From NCBI GenBank assembly GCA_963556145.1, contig OY744471.1, forward strand, positions 1,109,590-1,173,589: a stretch of 64,000 nucleotides of DNA. The letters run 5' to 3'. Below the pieces are notes generated by a model. That model was not told the origin of the DNA and searched no databases. It saw only the letters and a list, made by a program, of their open reading frames with translations. Both the position numbers and the translations under genes were made by a program. Shown one piece after another: positions 13,058-23,540 of this stretch. The stretch is from Hygrocybe punicea (lineage: Eukaryota > Basidiomycota > Agaricomycetes > Agaricales > Hygrophoraceae). Position 1 is the stretch's first letter, and the number at the start of each line of letters is the position of its first letter.

Positions 13058-13781
13058 AACCAATTGTGGTATGTTAATAAGGCTAGTTGTCCCTCGGCGG
13101 TATCCTGTACGCGCAGAAGAGAGTTGACGCTAGAGAGCGGTAATAGTTAGTTATGAAAGTGGACGGCAAGAACGGTTCAACTACCAACTTGAACCTAAAT
13201 TGGTTGGCACGCCTCTATCTCGTCACCACGAAGCATTTCTTCGTCGACGACGTCCCTCCGCACCCACGTTTGATGCGATGTGAGGTCAACGTTTTACTGG
13301 GGGAGGGCTCTAATTTTTCTGTCTGCTAGTGTGTCAGTTTGATCTCTGAGTATACGAAAGCGGCCATCATAGGACGAGAATGTGCTCTTGCCCATGAGCA
13401 GGAACTACGGCGGTAGAGCTGGACGGGGTGATCCCGGCGGACCAATATACGAAGAGGTCAATAGTCGCTTTAATCAATTTTGGTTGTCGTGTCTTACTGG
13501 TACTTTGGCTTTTATATTATAGATGTATCTATGTCCGTGCAGGCAAAGTTTCTGGCAGAAGGAATTTGTTTTGGAAGTGGTTACAAGAAACAAATTTGTG
13601 GTATAGTGAGAAACTCAGTTTTGGGGGAAAAAACAGGAAGGGGTTTTTTCAAACTCGAAAACAGTGTCCAGTCCTAATCGAGAAGTCAAATGAGCTGCGA
13701 CTCCCAGATATTAGGAGCCCAGCGACGCGTTAAGCGAAGTGGACTCCCAATGATTAGGAGATGGGTGAGTTACTCACAGTT
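13058..13781. other. Promoter side of the membrane-protein gene and presumed DIRS terminal sequence
   Basis: No coding sequence is supported. The right part probably includes the 3' terminal region of the DIRS-like element, because the recombinase frame ends at 13782. An imperfect short repeat lies at 13700-13760 (CCCAGATATTAGGAG and CCCAATGATTAGGAG). I could not define the terminal repeats. Confidence 0.35.
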
Positions 13782-14439
13782 CTAGCGGGGAGGTGGCATT
13801 GCATAGCGCAGGAAGGGTTCCAGGATTGGCGTTCCCTGCATATATGGGGCCATGACTACTGTGTGTTGGCGTAGGTATGTTAGGAATGTGCCAGTGGTCC
13901 AGTGACCAATGGTTTTTACCACCTCAAAGGGAACACCTCATAGTAGGAGTTCGAGTGTGGCTCCAATATGGATCCCATGTCCCTGGAAGGGAGGTATTTT
14001 CAGTGCTTTGCTGATATCCTTCAGGCGTGATATAAAAGCTGATCGCGTGAGAGGTCGGAGTCCTTGAGGGTGGCGCCATGCAAATAAAGGATCAGCTGGG
14101 GATGGGTTGTTGATGCCGAAGTGGTTATTGATGGCGGCCTCTGGATCCGATGGGCCTGGTTGTGTCGACCAGTATATATCTTCACCTTCTCGTGAAGTCT
14201 TGGTGACTGGGATGTGGAAAACGTGGGAACAGTAAGTTCACCAAGGCGAGATATGGAATAAAAGGCAGTCGTGAGGCAAGCATAGAAGGCAGCATCGAAA
14301 GGGAGCGTTAGGTCCAGTTCATCCTTGGCCATTGCTAGGAATTGGGTGGTGACGGGTTCCCTCTTGGCACGAATGGATGTGGGGGGAGTGAGGGAAATGG
14401 CGCCATCAAGGGCCGCTTTTATCTCTGGGTGATTGGTGC

Positions 14440-15594
14440 TAGTGTTGCCACAGCTATAGCCGATGTTTTTTGAAAAATTGCCTTTTTAGGCTAGTAAAAT
14501 TAGGCAAAATTATGAAAATATTTGAGGAGATGGGCAAAGCCAAAAGCTGGGGGGTCACTTAACGGTGCCAAGACTTTGGTGCCCAATCTTCAGAGTTATT
14601 CAACCATAGCTGTTGAGCCTAGCCAGCTACTGTCCAACAGCTATCCCTGAAGAACCCTGAGAATTGAGCCCCAAATCCTTAGCACCCTTACAGCGGTTTT
14701 CATAAACATGTGGAAAAGTTGAAAAAAGATTTGAGGTGTAAAGATTTTGGACTTGGTGAAATTTCTCTTGTATCTCATGGAATACTGCATGGATTGAGAT
14801 GGTTATAGAGGGAAAGTTGTACTATTTCTTAAGGGCTTTCTACTCCTGTAATTACATTTGGACAATATTTAGTGTATGGTCAGTTGTAGATGAAATAACA
14901 GGGAAACCAGGATTTTTTAAGACCCAAAATGATATTGTCAAATTATGGCATCAAATGAAGAAGATTGTAGGGAGAAAATTGTTCATTTTTTCAAGGGCTA
15001 GAAGTACATATACCGTGTTTTTCTTGATTTTTGTGTTTTGAGCCAATATTTATAATTCTTGCAGTATTTTAATCCCAATGCAATGAAAAATAGTACTGAT
15101 GTAATATTGGCTCAAAACACAAAAATCAAGAAAAACACGGTATATGTACTTCTAGCCCTTGAAAAAATGAACAATTTTCTCCCTACAATCTTCTTCATAG
15201 GAGCTCATTTGATGCCATAATTTGACAATATCATTTTGGGTCTTAAAAAATCCTGGTTTCCCTGTTATTTCATCTACAACTGACCATACACTAAATATTG
15301 TCCAAATGTAATTACAGGAGTAGAAAGCCCTTAAGAAATAGTACAACTTTCCCTCTATAACCATCTCAATCCATGCAGTATTCCATGAGATACAGGAGAA
15401 ATTTCACCAAGTCCAAAATTTTTACACCTCAAATCTTTTTTCAACTTTTCCACATGTTTATGAAAACTGCTGTAAGTGACCCCTCAGCTTTTGGCTTCGC
15501 CCATCTTCTCAAATATTTTCATAATTTTGCCTAATTTTACTAGCCTAAAAAGGCAATTTTTCAAAAAACATCGGCTATAGCCGTGGCAACACTA
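14440..15594. mobile_element. Palindromic hAT-type MITE
   Basis: This 1155-bp element begins TAGTGTTGCC and ends GGCAACACTA, fitting the hAT terminal pattern. It is flanked by a perfect 8-bp duplication, ATTGGTGC (14432-14439 and 15595-15602). The arms are long near-perfect inverted repeats meeting near 15070, so both strands encode the same meaningless open frame (14799-15041 plus, 15152-15364 minus, starting MVIEGKLYYF). It carries no transposase. It sits inside the recombinase gene; removing it together with one duplication restores the recombinase frame. Confidence 0.92.
14562..14687. mobile_element. 126-bp TTA-flanked MITE nested in the hAT-type MITE
   Basis: Only the left arm of the palindrome contains this piece, so its limits are exact. 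It is bordered by TTA on both sides (14559-14561 and 14688-14690) and has imperfect inverted ends, CGGTGCCAAG against CTTAGCACCC. A 3-bp TTA duplication is the PIF/Harbinger signature. It carries no coding sequence. Confidence 0.75.
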
Positions 15595-16193
15595 ATTGGT
15601 GCACCATGGCTGGCCATGGAGAATGTGCCATGCATGGACAGCGAAGACATAATTGGCCAGAGTCTTTCCAGAGTAAGCTCCAGCGCAGTTAGCAATGAAG
15701 GCAAGGATTAGGACAGGCCCGGCTGGACATCGTTGAGGTTCAGGAATACTGCGGAGATCACAGAACCGGTGTAGTAGTGGTGCCTGTCATGTCACGTGAC
15801 CTGGACCTTAGTCAGTAGCCAGTTCCGGATGTAGTAGACAGTTCTCTATCCCATCCACCCAGACCTTTCCATGCGATTCCGTCCCCGATCCCGAGAGGTC
15901 CCTCGGGACCACTCCACCGGTGAAATGCAAGAAGTCCTGCACCGTATCCAGCCCGAGTGCCTTGAGCCCAGGATACACCGATGACCTCTAGAATTCGGTC
16001 TAGGTCAGCGTCAGTGATGTGGAGAGTGTGTCCATTAGCATCATGTGCCGTACGTGTCCGAGCTGGGACCCATAGCCGGAGACGGTCGCGGGCAAGGCAG
16101 TGAGGACGAAGCGGTGAGGCAAGAGGGGCCAACCCAAGTCGATATGGTTGTGGCCTAGAAGGAACTGGGGCCGGGGGGGGACAGAAGGTTGGA

Positions 16194-18533
16194 TCAACCA
16201 GACCATTGGCCTCGGAGGGCTTGCAGATCAGTCTCAAAGTCGGTGGGCTGTTTGTGTGGGGGACCAGGATTCCTGAGAGAATTTGCAATGAGCTTTGCGG
16301 TTGCTTTGGGGTATCGGCCCTCTTGGAGCAGCTTGAGCTCAGTGTCTGAATATGGTAGGGTCGCATCAATGATGAACCAGTCGAGACTGGCAGGTATTTC
16401 AACAGGGGGTAAGAGGAGGTGGTAGGGAGGATATATGCCCCGGGAGGGGCCATCGGCTGGGTTGAATTTGCTGGGGATGTAGGTTGCGTGGATCGAGATA
16501 ATGGAATCACAAGACTCAATGAAGTTGTGGATGCATTTAAAGATGTCGTTGATGGCTGCATTCCTGCTGTGGCCATTTGGCCAGCCTTCAACGACTCCCA
16601 TGTTGTCCCTGAATAATTCAAAATGCTGGCCAGTTGTCGCAGACCGGGCGACTGATCGAATGAGGAGTTCGAATCCCAGGGCCTCCGCCCAGCCGATGTC
16701 GCGTTTACCATCAAGGGTCTTCCATCCTGGAATGAGGCGCCAAGCATGCCAGCGGCCAGCAATGACGATTCCGATGCCAATGCCCGAACTGGCATCTGAG
16801 AAGGCGTCGAGGTTTGTGAGGTGGACAGGGCTTGGGATTGTCTGGCCAAGGAAGGGTTGGGCCAGCTTGGCACGCCACCATTGCAGGTCTCCACGGATCG
16901 TTTGGTCAGCGTGGTGTGGCATGAGAGGACGGTCACCATAGATGCCAAGCATGTTCTCCAGGCCGGTGAGGTAGGCACGGCCTGGAGGGACCACCAGGGA
17001 TGCATGAAGGAGCTTTCCGTAGATTTTTTGTACATCGCCAAGGATGTGGGTAGGCGAGCACTCCCATTCATGGATTGACGTGAGGTATTTGGTCTTCTTC
17101 TTTGGTGGAAGGGAGACCATGAGTGTTTCCAGGTTCCAATCCAGGCCAATGAATGTCGTAGTTGAAGCGAAGGGCAGGTCCTTGGATTTTTCCCAGGGGA
17201 TACCAAGCTGGTCGGATAGGCGATCAATGTCGTCGAAGTTGTAGGTGAAGCGTTGGTCCTCAGAGGAGCAGGGTGAGCACGATGATAAGTCGAGGCAGGG
17301 GGAAGAGCAGTCTTCATCGAATTCTTCAAGGGTGCCGTCGGGGAAAACTCTACCACCAAACCAGAGGTGCCCACCATCGTGATGTCGGCCACGGGGGGCA
17401 ATGTCTGCATGCCAGTATCTGCGGCGCATGTTGTATTCCTGGAGGCGCTCTCAAAGGATCCAGAAGAAGATGTGGTCGTCGACCCATTTGGAGAGGGGTG
17501 CCATCCCATGGCAATGGAATAGCTCGGTTCCTGCATCACTGACAGAGCCATACACTCCAGCTGATGGTGCAACCCCAAAGCAGGTGGCAGTGTCGATGCA
17601 GAATTCGTTGGCAGCGAGTCGGACAACAGCACCTGGCCATTGGGAGGGGTGCAGGGGGATCGTCTGGTGTTCCTCTGCCATGTCTCTCGTGGCTGCCTGA
17701 GAGCCGGGGGGAAGGCGTGAGATGAGTAAGGAGACGATTGAGAAAGTCCCCCAGGTGCTGGGGAAGCGGTCCGAGTCAATCTGGGAGTTGATAGAGGGGC
17801 TCGGGAATTTTGGTGAGGTCTTATGAGGGAACGAATAGTTTTGTACGTTGCGGAAGTGATTCAGTCGGCCTGGTTTGGGTATGATGCCAAAGGGGGCCGT
17901 CTGGAAGGGGCCGATGAGCATCTCGAGAGTTGACTGAGAAAAGGGGCCCAGGTATCGGCCTTTGGACAGCTCTTTGGATATGATTTTTTGGAATTCGGAA
18001 CTATGTTCAATGATGGAGTCTTTGTTGGGTGGGGCTTGGGTGTGTGAAATGGTGGGTATCTCAAGATTGAAACCGTATTGCATACTTTGAGGGAGGTGAT
18101 CATAGCAAGGCCAGATGTTATTTGAACGGAGTAGTGCTTCCCAAGCATCCGGTTTATAGGGAGTGAGGGCTTGATGCCTTCTGCACTCGAGGACAGCTTT
18201 GTGCGCCATGAGTGGTATGACCACATCCGGAGCAGAGGTGACGATTGTCATGGCGGGTGCTGGTGCAGCCGGCCACGCGTTGGAAGTCAACACAGATGGG
18301 ACGGCCATCGCGGAGTACGAGGGACTTGTTGACGCGCTGTGCGAGCGCGAGGTGGAGTCCATCCCAGGTATGCGTTGCGGCGCATTCCACGATTCTGTGG
18401 GGGTTGCGACCCAGGCATACGGCGCAGGCAGAGTAGCCGCCACTGCCTGCGCCTGCCCGAAAATCCGACTTCTTTTCCGGACATCCTCGGCTGTCGCGAG
18501 GCCAGGGTGGAGACCCAGACCTCCTGCGAGCAT
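16194..18533 (-). pseudogene. Reverse transcriptase and RNase H of the DIRS-like element
   Basis: The RT half (18533 to 17451) shows the palm blocks GPFQTAPFGIIPKPG and DMAEEHQTIPLHPSQWPG, then FGVAPSAGVYGS and the catalytic WVDDHIFF (YVDD variant). A TGA then breaks the frame near 17451. The same frame continues as the RNase H half (17429 to 16194), with GLDWNLETLMVSLPPKKK, the acidic DAFSDASSGIGIG, ELFRDNMGVVEGW and NPADGPSRG, which are typical of DIRS RNase H domains. The RT of the real gene probably starts inside the overlapping gag frame. It would copy element RNA into DNA; the stop makes this copy inactive. Confidence 0.88.
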
Positions 18534-18643
18534 CGGTTAACCGCTTGTGCTCTCGGCTCCGTCTGGAGGGGGAGACATTGGCAGTGGTACTGTGGGCTGA
18601 ACTAATGTCCTGGTCAGCCTGAGTGCGTGGATGCGTAGGGTGC

Positions 18644-18756
18644 AGGTGCGGAGAGCATGCATGGAGCAAGGGTGTGGCATGCATGGAGCAAGTGTGTGGC
18701 ATGCATGGAGCAAATAAGGGGCATGCATGGAGCAAAGAGGAGGCATGCACGATGCA
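18644..18756. repeat. Short tandem array of GGCATGCATGGAGCAA units
   Basis: Five units of about 22-26 bp repeat the core GCATGCATGGAGCAA with short variable spacers; the last unit reads GCATGCACGATGCAA. The array lies in the gag-RT overlap of the DIRS-like element. Each core contains the GCATGC palindrome. Confidence 0.8.
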
Positions 18757-19148
18757 AAGGAAGGTGAAGGTTGACGTTTTCGATGGATAATGGCAGAGGG
18801 AAATCGGGGGGGGGGCAACAGTCAGCAAGTGATCTATCATTAGATGGAAGGAGGGGGGGACTCACGCGGAAGTCCCTGGTATTGTCTTCATGCTTTTGAT
18901 CTTCCCAATAAACCTCTTCTTTGGTTTTACGCAAGACGGATTCATCTATTATGGAGATGTTGTAGGCACCGTGGGGTGAGGGGATGGCGAGGTGCCATAG
19001 CCGTCGTTGTCTAGCCTGGTATAAGAGCAGGGCCTTCTGGTCAAGGGGTCGCGGGAGGACCGCATCTCATGGATCTGAAGCTTGCCCCAGAAGGAGGCGA
19101 GCATGGCCACACGATCAGCTGGCCAGTCGGCCTCCTCCATGGCGAGGA

Positions 19149-20250
19149 TTAGGGCACAGCATGGGTACGGGTTTACCCGCGGTTATTCCAAAACGGGTAA
19201 TTCGGGTTTGGGTACGGTATTTCGGTTTGCACACCATGTCAAAACTGTACCCGTTATCCGCAGGTGATGGGTTTTCACGGGTCTGTCAACCAAGCCCCCC
19301 AGGTGGGTTTTTTCTTTCCTATGGTGGGTTTTTTCTTTCCTATTTACTTTATTTTCAATATTAATTTCTTTACTTTAGCTAATCTACAACTGTGACAAGT
19401 GCAAACAACAACAACAAGAAACCGGCAACGACAACCACGGTCGTTTTCAACAATGACACGGCAACAGGTGTGGGTGCCAGGGCACCCCAGGTAAGCATCC
19501 TATTCATTTATTCATTTATTCTACTAACTACTAAAACACTTTTAGGTTTTTTTCTCGCACCCTCGCGCCAAACGAACGCGAACACGGCAACAGCAACAAG
19601 CAGATGGGACGCAGCCGAGAACGGGGACAACCCAGGCCGACCATGACAGCAAGAACGAGGATGACGGGAATGACGACGACGGGGTAAACGAAGACAAGAA
19701 CGACGACGATGAGAACGGGAGGACGACGACAAAGCGGGAACGGCAACTACGACAACGGGAAGACGACAACGGGGGAACGGGACAACGAGGACAACAGAGA
19801 CCGGGACAAGAAGGACGACGGCAACGGGGACGACGACGGCAACGGGGATGACGACGATGGTGACGATGAGGACCGCGAGCACGGGAACAGGGACGGGGGC
19901 AACAGACGACGGACGACGGAAACGAGGCGGATGCCCATGGGCCGTCCCCAGCGCCATACAACCTCGCGAAAACACTGAGCGCGTCAATTGACATGCCCCC
20001 ATTGTTCACGAGGTAGTGAGCACGCACGGACGCCCATGGAACCTCCCCAGCCCCATCCAACCTCGCGAAAACAAACGGAGCGCGTCGATTGACGTGTCCC
20101 CGTTGTTCGCGAGGTACTTAGGGTGGGTTGTGGTGGGTACCCGCCGATAGCGGGTACAGTGTGTACCCGTCATCAGCGCGGGTATGGGTAACGCGGGTAT
20201 GGGTCCGGTGTCAGGAATCCTGACCCGCAGTATACCTGTGCCATGCCTTA
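19149..20250. mobile_element. Copy A of an intron-bearing hAT-type MITE family
   Basis: Ends are TAGGGCACAGCATGGGTA on the left and, reversed, TAAGGCATGGCACAGGTA on the right, flanked by a perfect 8-bp duplication GCGAGGAT (19141-19148 and 20251-20258). Subterminal zones are full of GGGTACGGGT-like motifs. Inside are a T-rich GT-AG segment ending TTTACTTTAG near 19378, an exon-like block rich in AACAACAACAA, and a second GT-AG segment (19491-19545). A purine-rich GACGAC and GGGGAC stretch follows, then two inverted-repeat cores (AACCTCGCGAA to CACGAGGT or TTCGCGAGGT, near 19965-20012 and 20066-20115), each with a TYRATTGACRTG centre. No transposase is present. Confidence 0.88.
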
Positions 20251-20999
20251 GCGAGGATCATCCGGGGGATGGCTTGACAGAAATCTTCCCATTTGATGTC
20301 CCTGTCATCAAGGGCCTTGTTGGAGTCTCTGGCAGCGGCAGCAGGTACCCAGGATGTCGAGCCATCAGGTTTCCGTGCCATCACCATGGCATCGTCGTCG
20401 ACTGTGGCATGTGCTTGCATGGCCTCATCTAGGCCCTCATTAGTGTAGTACCAGAGTTCGACGTATTGCCCTTTGTCCATCTTTTTAGTGGCGTAGTTAG
20501 ACGTGAAGACGGGGGTGATGGAGGGCATTGGCCGATTCGGGATGGGGATGTACTTGGTCTTGTTCTTCTTCATCTCTTCCTTTCGCACATCCTCTCATTC
20601 TTGGGCGGCTAGGAGAGCGTGTTGTTCTGCGGCTGCTTGGGCCTGTAAAAACTCTTCTGCTTGCTCCGCAGCATCGTTGTGTAGCTGATCTTGCCATAGT
20701 TGCTTTTCTAGGTTGTTGCCTGCTGTCCAGACGTTGGTGAGCAGTTGTACCGCTTGGGCCTCTGTTGTGGCGGCATTGACAAAGGGTGCTCGGGTTGGGG
20801 CATAAAAGAGAGATGCGTAGTCAGGGCATTGGAGTTGCGCAGGGTCAAAGAGAAGTCGAGGCATCAGAGAGTTGGTGTGTGATTTTGGAGAGAAATGAAA
20901 GAGATAATCTGCTCTATTGAGCAGGGAAGATCTTTTGGAGTGGCAAGTGGGAGTGGCACGAGCTGAGAGGCAATGCGCCACCACTTGCCAGATTCGTAC

Positions 21000-23540
21000 A
21001 TAGACTTAATTCTAATTTACACTCATTCTTCGTGTTTGTTAGAAGACAACATCTGCCTCAGGAAATTAAATAAAATGAAATAAATTAAATACCCAAAATG
21101 AAATAAATTAAATATATGAACAATGACTCATTTGATTGACTAATGTTGGCAGAAGACCTCATGTTATTTTACATGGTTGACACACTCAAATAATTTGGTG
21201 ATTTTATCAAATTTATTGAGAAGAATATAATCACTTTTCCCAAAGTAACAGCATATGCTAAGTTCCAAAGTTCCCCTCCCTAGTTCCCTTCCCTATACAG
21301 TTCCTGCCACCTCCCTACAGTCTCTCCTGCTCAGAGAAGAACACACTATGGCTGCACCCACTCCTCTCACCATCATATTAACAGTGTTTTCAACTAAGAT
21401 TACAAATGGCCTTTTGCTACCACTACTGTGACTGTTGAAATAATGTAAGTGCCATGCCTGAGCATTCCATATCTGTTGTCTTTGATTCATTTCACTTCCT
21501 GATTATTTATTGTTTCTTTTATAATTATATTTCCCTTTTGGAGTTCATCTACTTTCAATAGAACAAGCCTATACTTTCTCATAGTATACTATGTATCTTA
21601 GTGATTCTCCTCCAGTGTATCACTGAGTCTAAAACACAGTCTACACTCATCTAATACACTGCTTCAGCCTCACTGTCACCATCACCTTCACCAGGGAGAG
21701 TGAGGCCATGATGTTGACAGATGTTTTTCAAGAAATGGCTATATCATTCCTAATGAAATGGCTGAAATTACAAGAATAGTTGAGCATGTAGAAGATATGA
21801 AAAGCCAAAGGGACCTCAGCCAACATTAGTTGATTGGATGAGCTTTTCTCACTTATTTGACCAGCTTTGAATCAGCTACAATTTAAAGCTGATGTCAAAT
21901 AAGTGAGCAAAGGCTGATCCAATCGACTAATGTTGGCAGAGGACCCTTTAGCTTGTCATGTCCTCTACATGCTCTAATATTCTTGTAATTCTAGCCATTT
22001 TATTAGGAATGATATATCCATTTCTTGAAAAACATTGGTCATAGCTGTGGAAACACAAGAGGGGCACTTACATATTAGCTCCAGGTACACTCCCAGAACT
22101 CTCACCTTCCAACTTTTCCCCCTGCAACTACCATTATGGCCCAGCCCTGGACAACAAGTGTGATGAGGACTGACCACCTCAACTGCTGTTGGAGATGGCA
22201 CCTTCACACCTAAAGTATGAGTGTTTTTCCTCGTAAAGCTTGAATTCTGAAGGCATTTTCTAACAGCTAAATCTCAGAAAAATTATAATGTACTCCCAAA
22301 CAGCCGTTGTACAATAGTCTCTGCAAGACCCAAGCAATAGAAATTGTATTTGACCTAAAAGAAAGCAAAGACTTCATGATTTTGCTGAATTTGGTCATTT
22401 TAACTTTATTTTGCATCTAATACTGCTTATATTGCTTACATCTTGCAGGAAGAATTGTAGAATAGCATACCAGGAGTATATCATAATTTTTCCAATATTT
22501 ATTTATCAGAAAACACAATACTAGTGCAGATACTGTGAATGTTTGGTTGTGTTACATTTGTTTGTCCTTAGTTATATTTTCAAACTCAGTTATATCATGG
22601 CCGGTGTCCAGCTATAGTATGACTGCCGGTACTTTAGGTATTCGGTGGTACAATAACAACACCAACGTCGTGACCAGGGCGCACCCGGCAGTGATGTGGT
22701 CGGAGATCCTCAACAGAAGGATTGTCTAGGCATCGACCACCCAACCAAGCAGTCAAAATACTAGTAACTTCCCTACCCTTGGCCGGAATGTTACCAATCA
22801 TGATCAGAAATCACCAACAACAACGGTATCGAGGTAGTGAAACTGTGGTGGTGGTGGGATCCGTTGCCCGACATTGTCAAGAAATCCGCCGTTAACCAGC
22901 ATGGTGATGCTCGACAAACCCAAACCTATACATCATCAATCCCACAGTGATACCACATTCTTGATGAAGCAACCCCATTATCCCATTTGGCGCTTTTACC
23001 AAGGACGTACGGACCTTTGATCTTGTCTCCTCAGCCACGACGCATTCTCTCCCATGGGACAGAGACACATCTGGGGGACGAAGGACGGGCAGTGCGCAGA
23101 CAAGTATGGTTGTTAGCGCTAACGACAACGAAGAACTTTGACCACGACATTGGAAAAGTCTGCCCTCGTATCATAGTTTGAAAAAGTTGTCCTTTGAGAC
23201 TCAATGAGAGGGTGCTTCTTTGATATAAGTTTGTTCTCTTGTCCTTGGCTAGCTTGACTTTGTTCCACGGCCGTTCCACGCATACGTTGGTGAAACAAAA
23301 CCTGTGAACTTCATAATGGTTCATTTGTAGATATAATGCGCCCGGTGAAACATTGCAATAGCAATCGGATTGTAATGGTAATGGGAGAAAAAGTCGCGGC
23401 AGTGACTGAATGCTCGGTGCGCACAGAGCGACATTCATACGATGCGCCCCGGTTATGAAGCTGGGTGCGACGGGTGTTGTCAAGTTGTTTTGTTCTGTCG
23501 ATAACATCGCCCACTTGCCGGCTCCCTCGCCGGTTTCCCG
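21000..23540. other. Unassigned sequence with one decayed palindromic MITE
   Basis: The first 700 bp are AT-rich with no gene. A palindromic element lies at 21709-22058. From 22060 to 23540 I find only short open frames on both strands. One near 22535 starts with a hydrophobic segment (CYICLSLVIFSNSVIS), but the downstream sequence gives no family. The last few hundred bases are presumably the promoter of the NACHT-WD40 gene. Confidence 0.4.
21709..22058. mobile_element. Decayed palindromic MITE of the hAT type
   Basis: Arms around a centre near 21885 are inverted copies: CCAACATTAGTTGATTGGAT on the left matches ATCCAATCGACTAATGTTGG on the right, and GGCTATATCATTCCTAAT matches ATTAGGAATGATATATCC. 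The same motifs occur in the near-perfect element at 60643-61013, so both belong to one family. The left end has lost part of the terminal repeat, and I could not find a clear target duplication. Confidence 0.75.

Larger units (their letters stand above)
13782..16205 (-). pseudogene. Tyrosine recombinase of the DIRS-like element, interrupted
   Basis: The N-terminal core-binding half starts near 16205 and includes RTAHDANGHTLHITDADLDR and SWAQGTRAGYGAGLLAFH. It passes through an apparent intron (about 15790-15920) into LAFIANCAGAYSGKTLANYV and HAWHILHGQPWCTN. There the 1.1-kb MITE is inserted, and the frame resumes with HPEIKAALDGAISLTPP. The catalytic half shows SRLGELTVP, then (after a frameshift) PLTRSAFISRLKDISKALKI, GHGIHIGATLELLL, IGHWTTGTFLTYLR and the family-type end MPPPR. 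The HxxR box reads HGIH: the catalytic Arg codon CGT has become CAT. A TGA follows four residues after that block, where an Arg CGA is expected. Both are CpG transitions. Confidence 0.85.
18154..20864 (-). pseudogene. Gag-like protein of the DIRS-like element, interrupted
   Basis: The start MPRLLFDPAQLQCPDYASL at 20864 leads into an Ala/Glu-rich helix region (20600-20860). After one stop come KYIPIPNRPMPSITPVF, MDKGQYVELWYYTNEGLDEA and DIKWEDFCQAIPRMI. Copy A of the MITE family interrupts the frame at 20250-19149. The frame resumes with MEEADWPADRVAMLASFWG, KLQIHEMRSSRDPL and NISIIDESVLRKTKEEVYW. The C-terminal part (18840 to 18154) carries a Cys/His knuckle-like block, CAVCLGRNPHRIVECAATH, and CSGCGHTTHGAQSCP. 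This matches the gag-like ORF I know beside DIRS RT genes in agaricomycetes. Confidence 0.78.
13782..20984 (-). mobile_element. DIRS-like tyrosine-recombinase retrotransposon, inactive, with nested insertions
   Basis: Read on the minus strand, the order is a gag-like protein (about 20864 to 18154), reverse transcriptase plus RNase H (18533 to 16194), then a tyrosine recombinase (about 16205 to 13782). This order and the use of a tyrosine recombinase instead of a DDE integrase define the DIRS/Ngaro group. Two later insertions, 14440-15594 and 19149-20250, each flanked by 8-bp target duplications, interrupt it. In-frame stops and at least one catalytic-residue change show it is dead. The ends are approximate because I did not identify the terminal repeats. 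Confidence 0.85.

Noticed and set aside
14799..15364. Two convergent ORFs starting MVIEGKLYYFLRAF
   Set aside because: They are the same sequence read from the two arms of the palindromic MITE, not a gene pair.
16640..16680. GAGTTCGAATCCC as a tRNA T-arm
   Set aside because: No matching acceptor or anticodon arms, and it lies in the RNase H coding sequence of the DIRS-like element.
19709..19978. Asp/Gly/Asn-rich open frame as an acidic protein gene
   Set aside because: Lies in purine-biased sequence of MITE copy A, no conservation in copies B or C.
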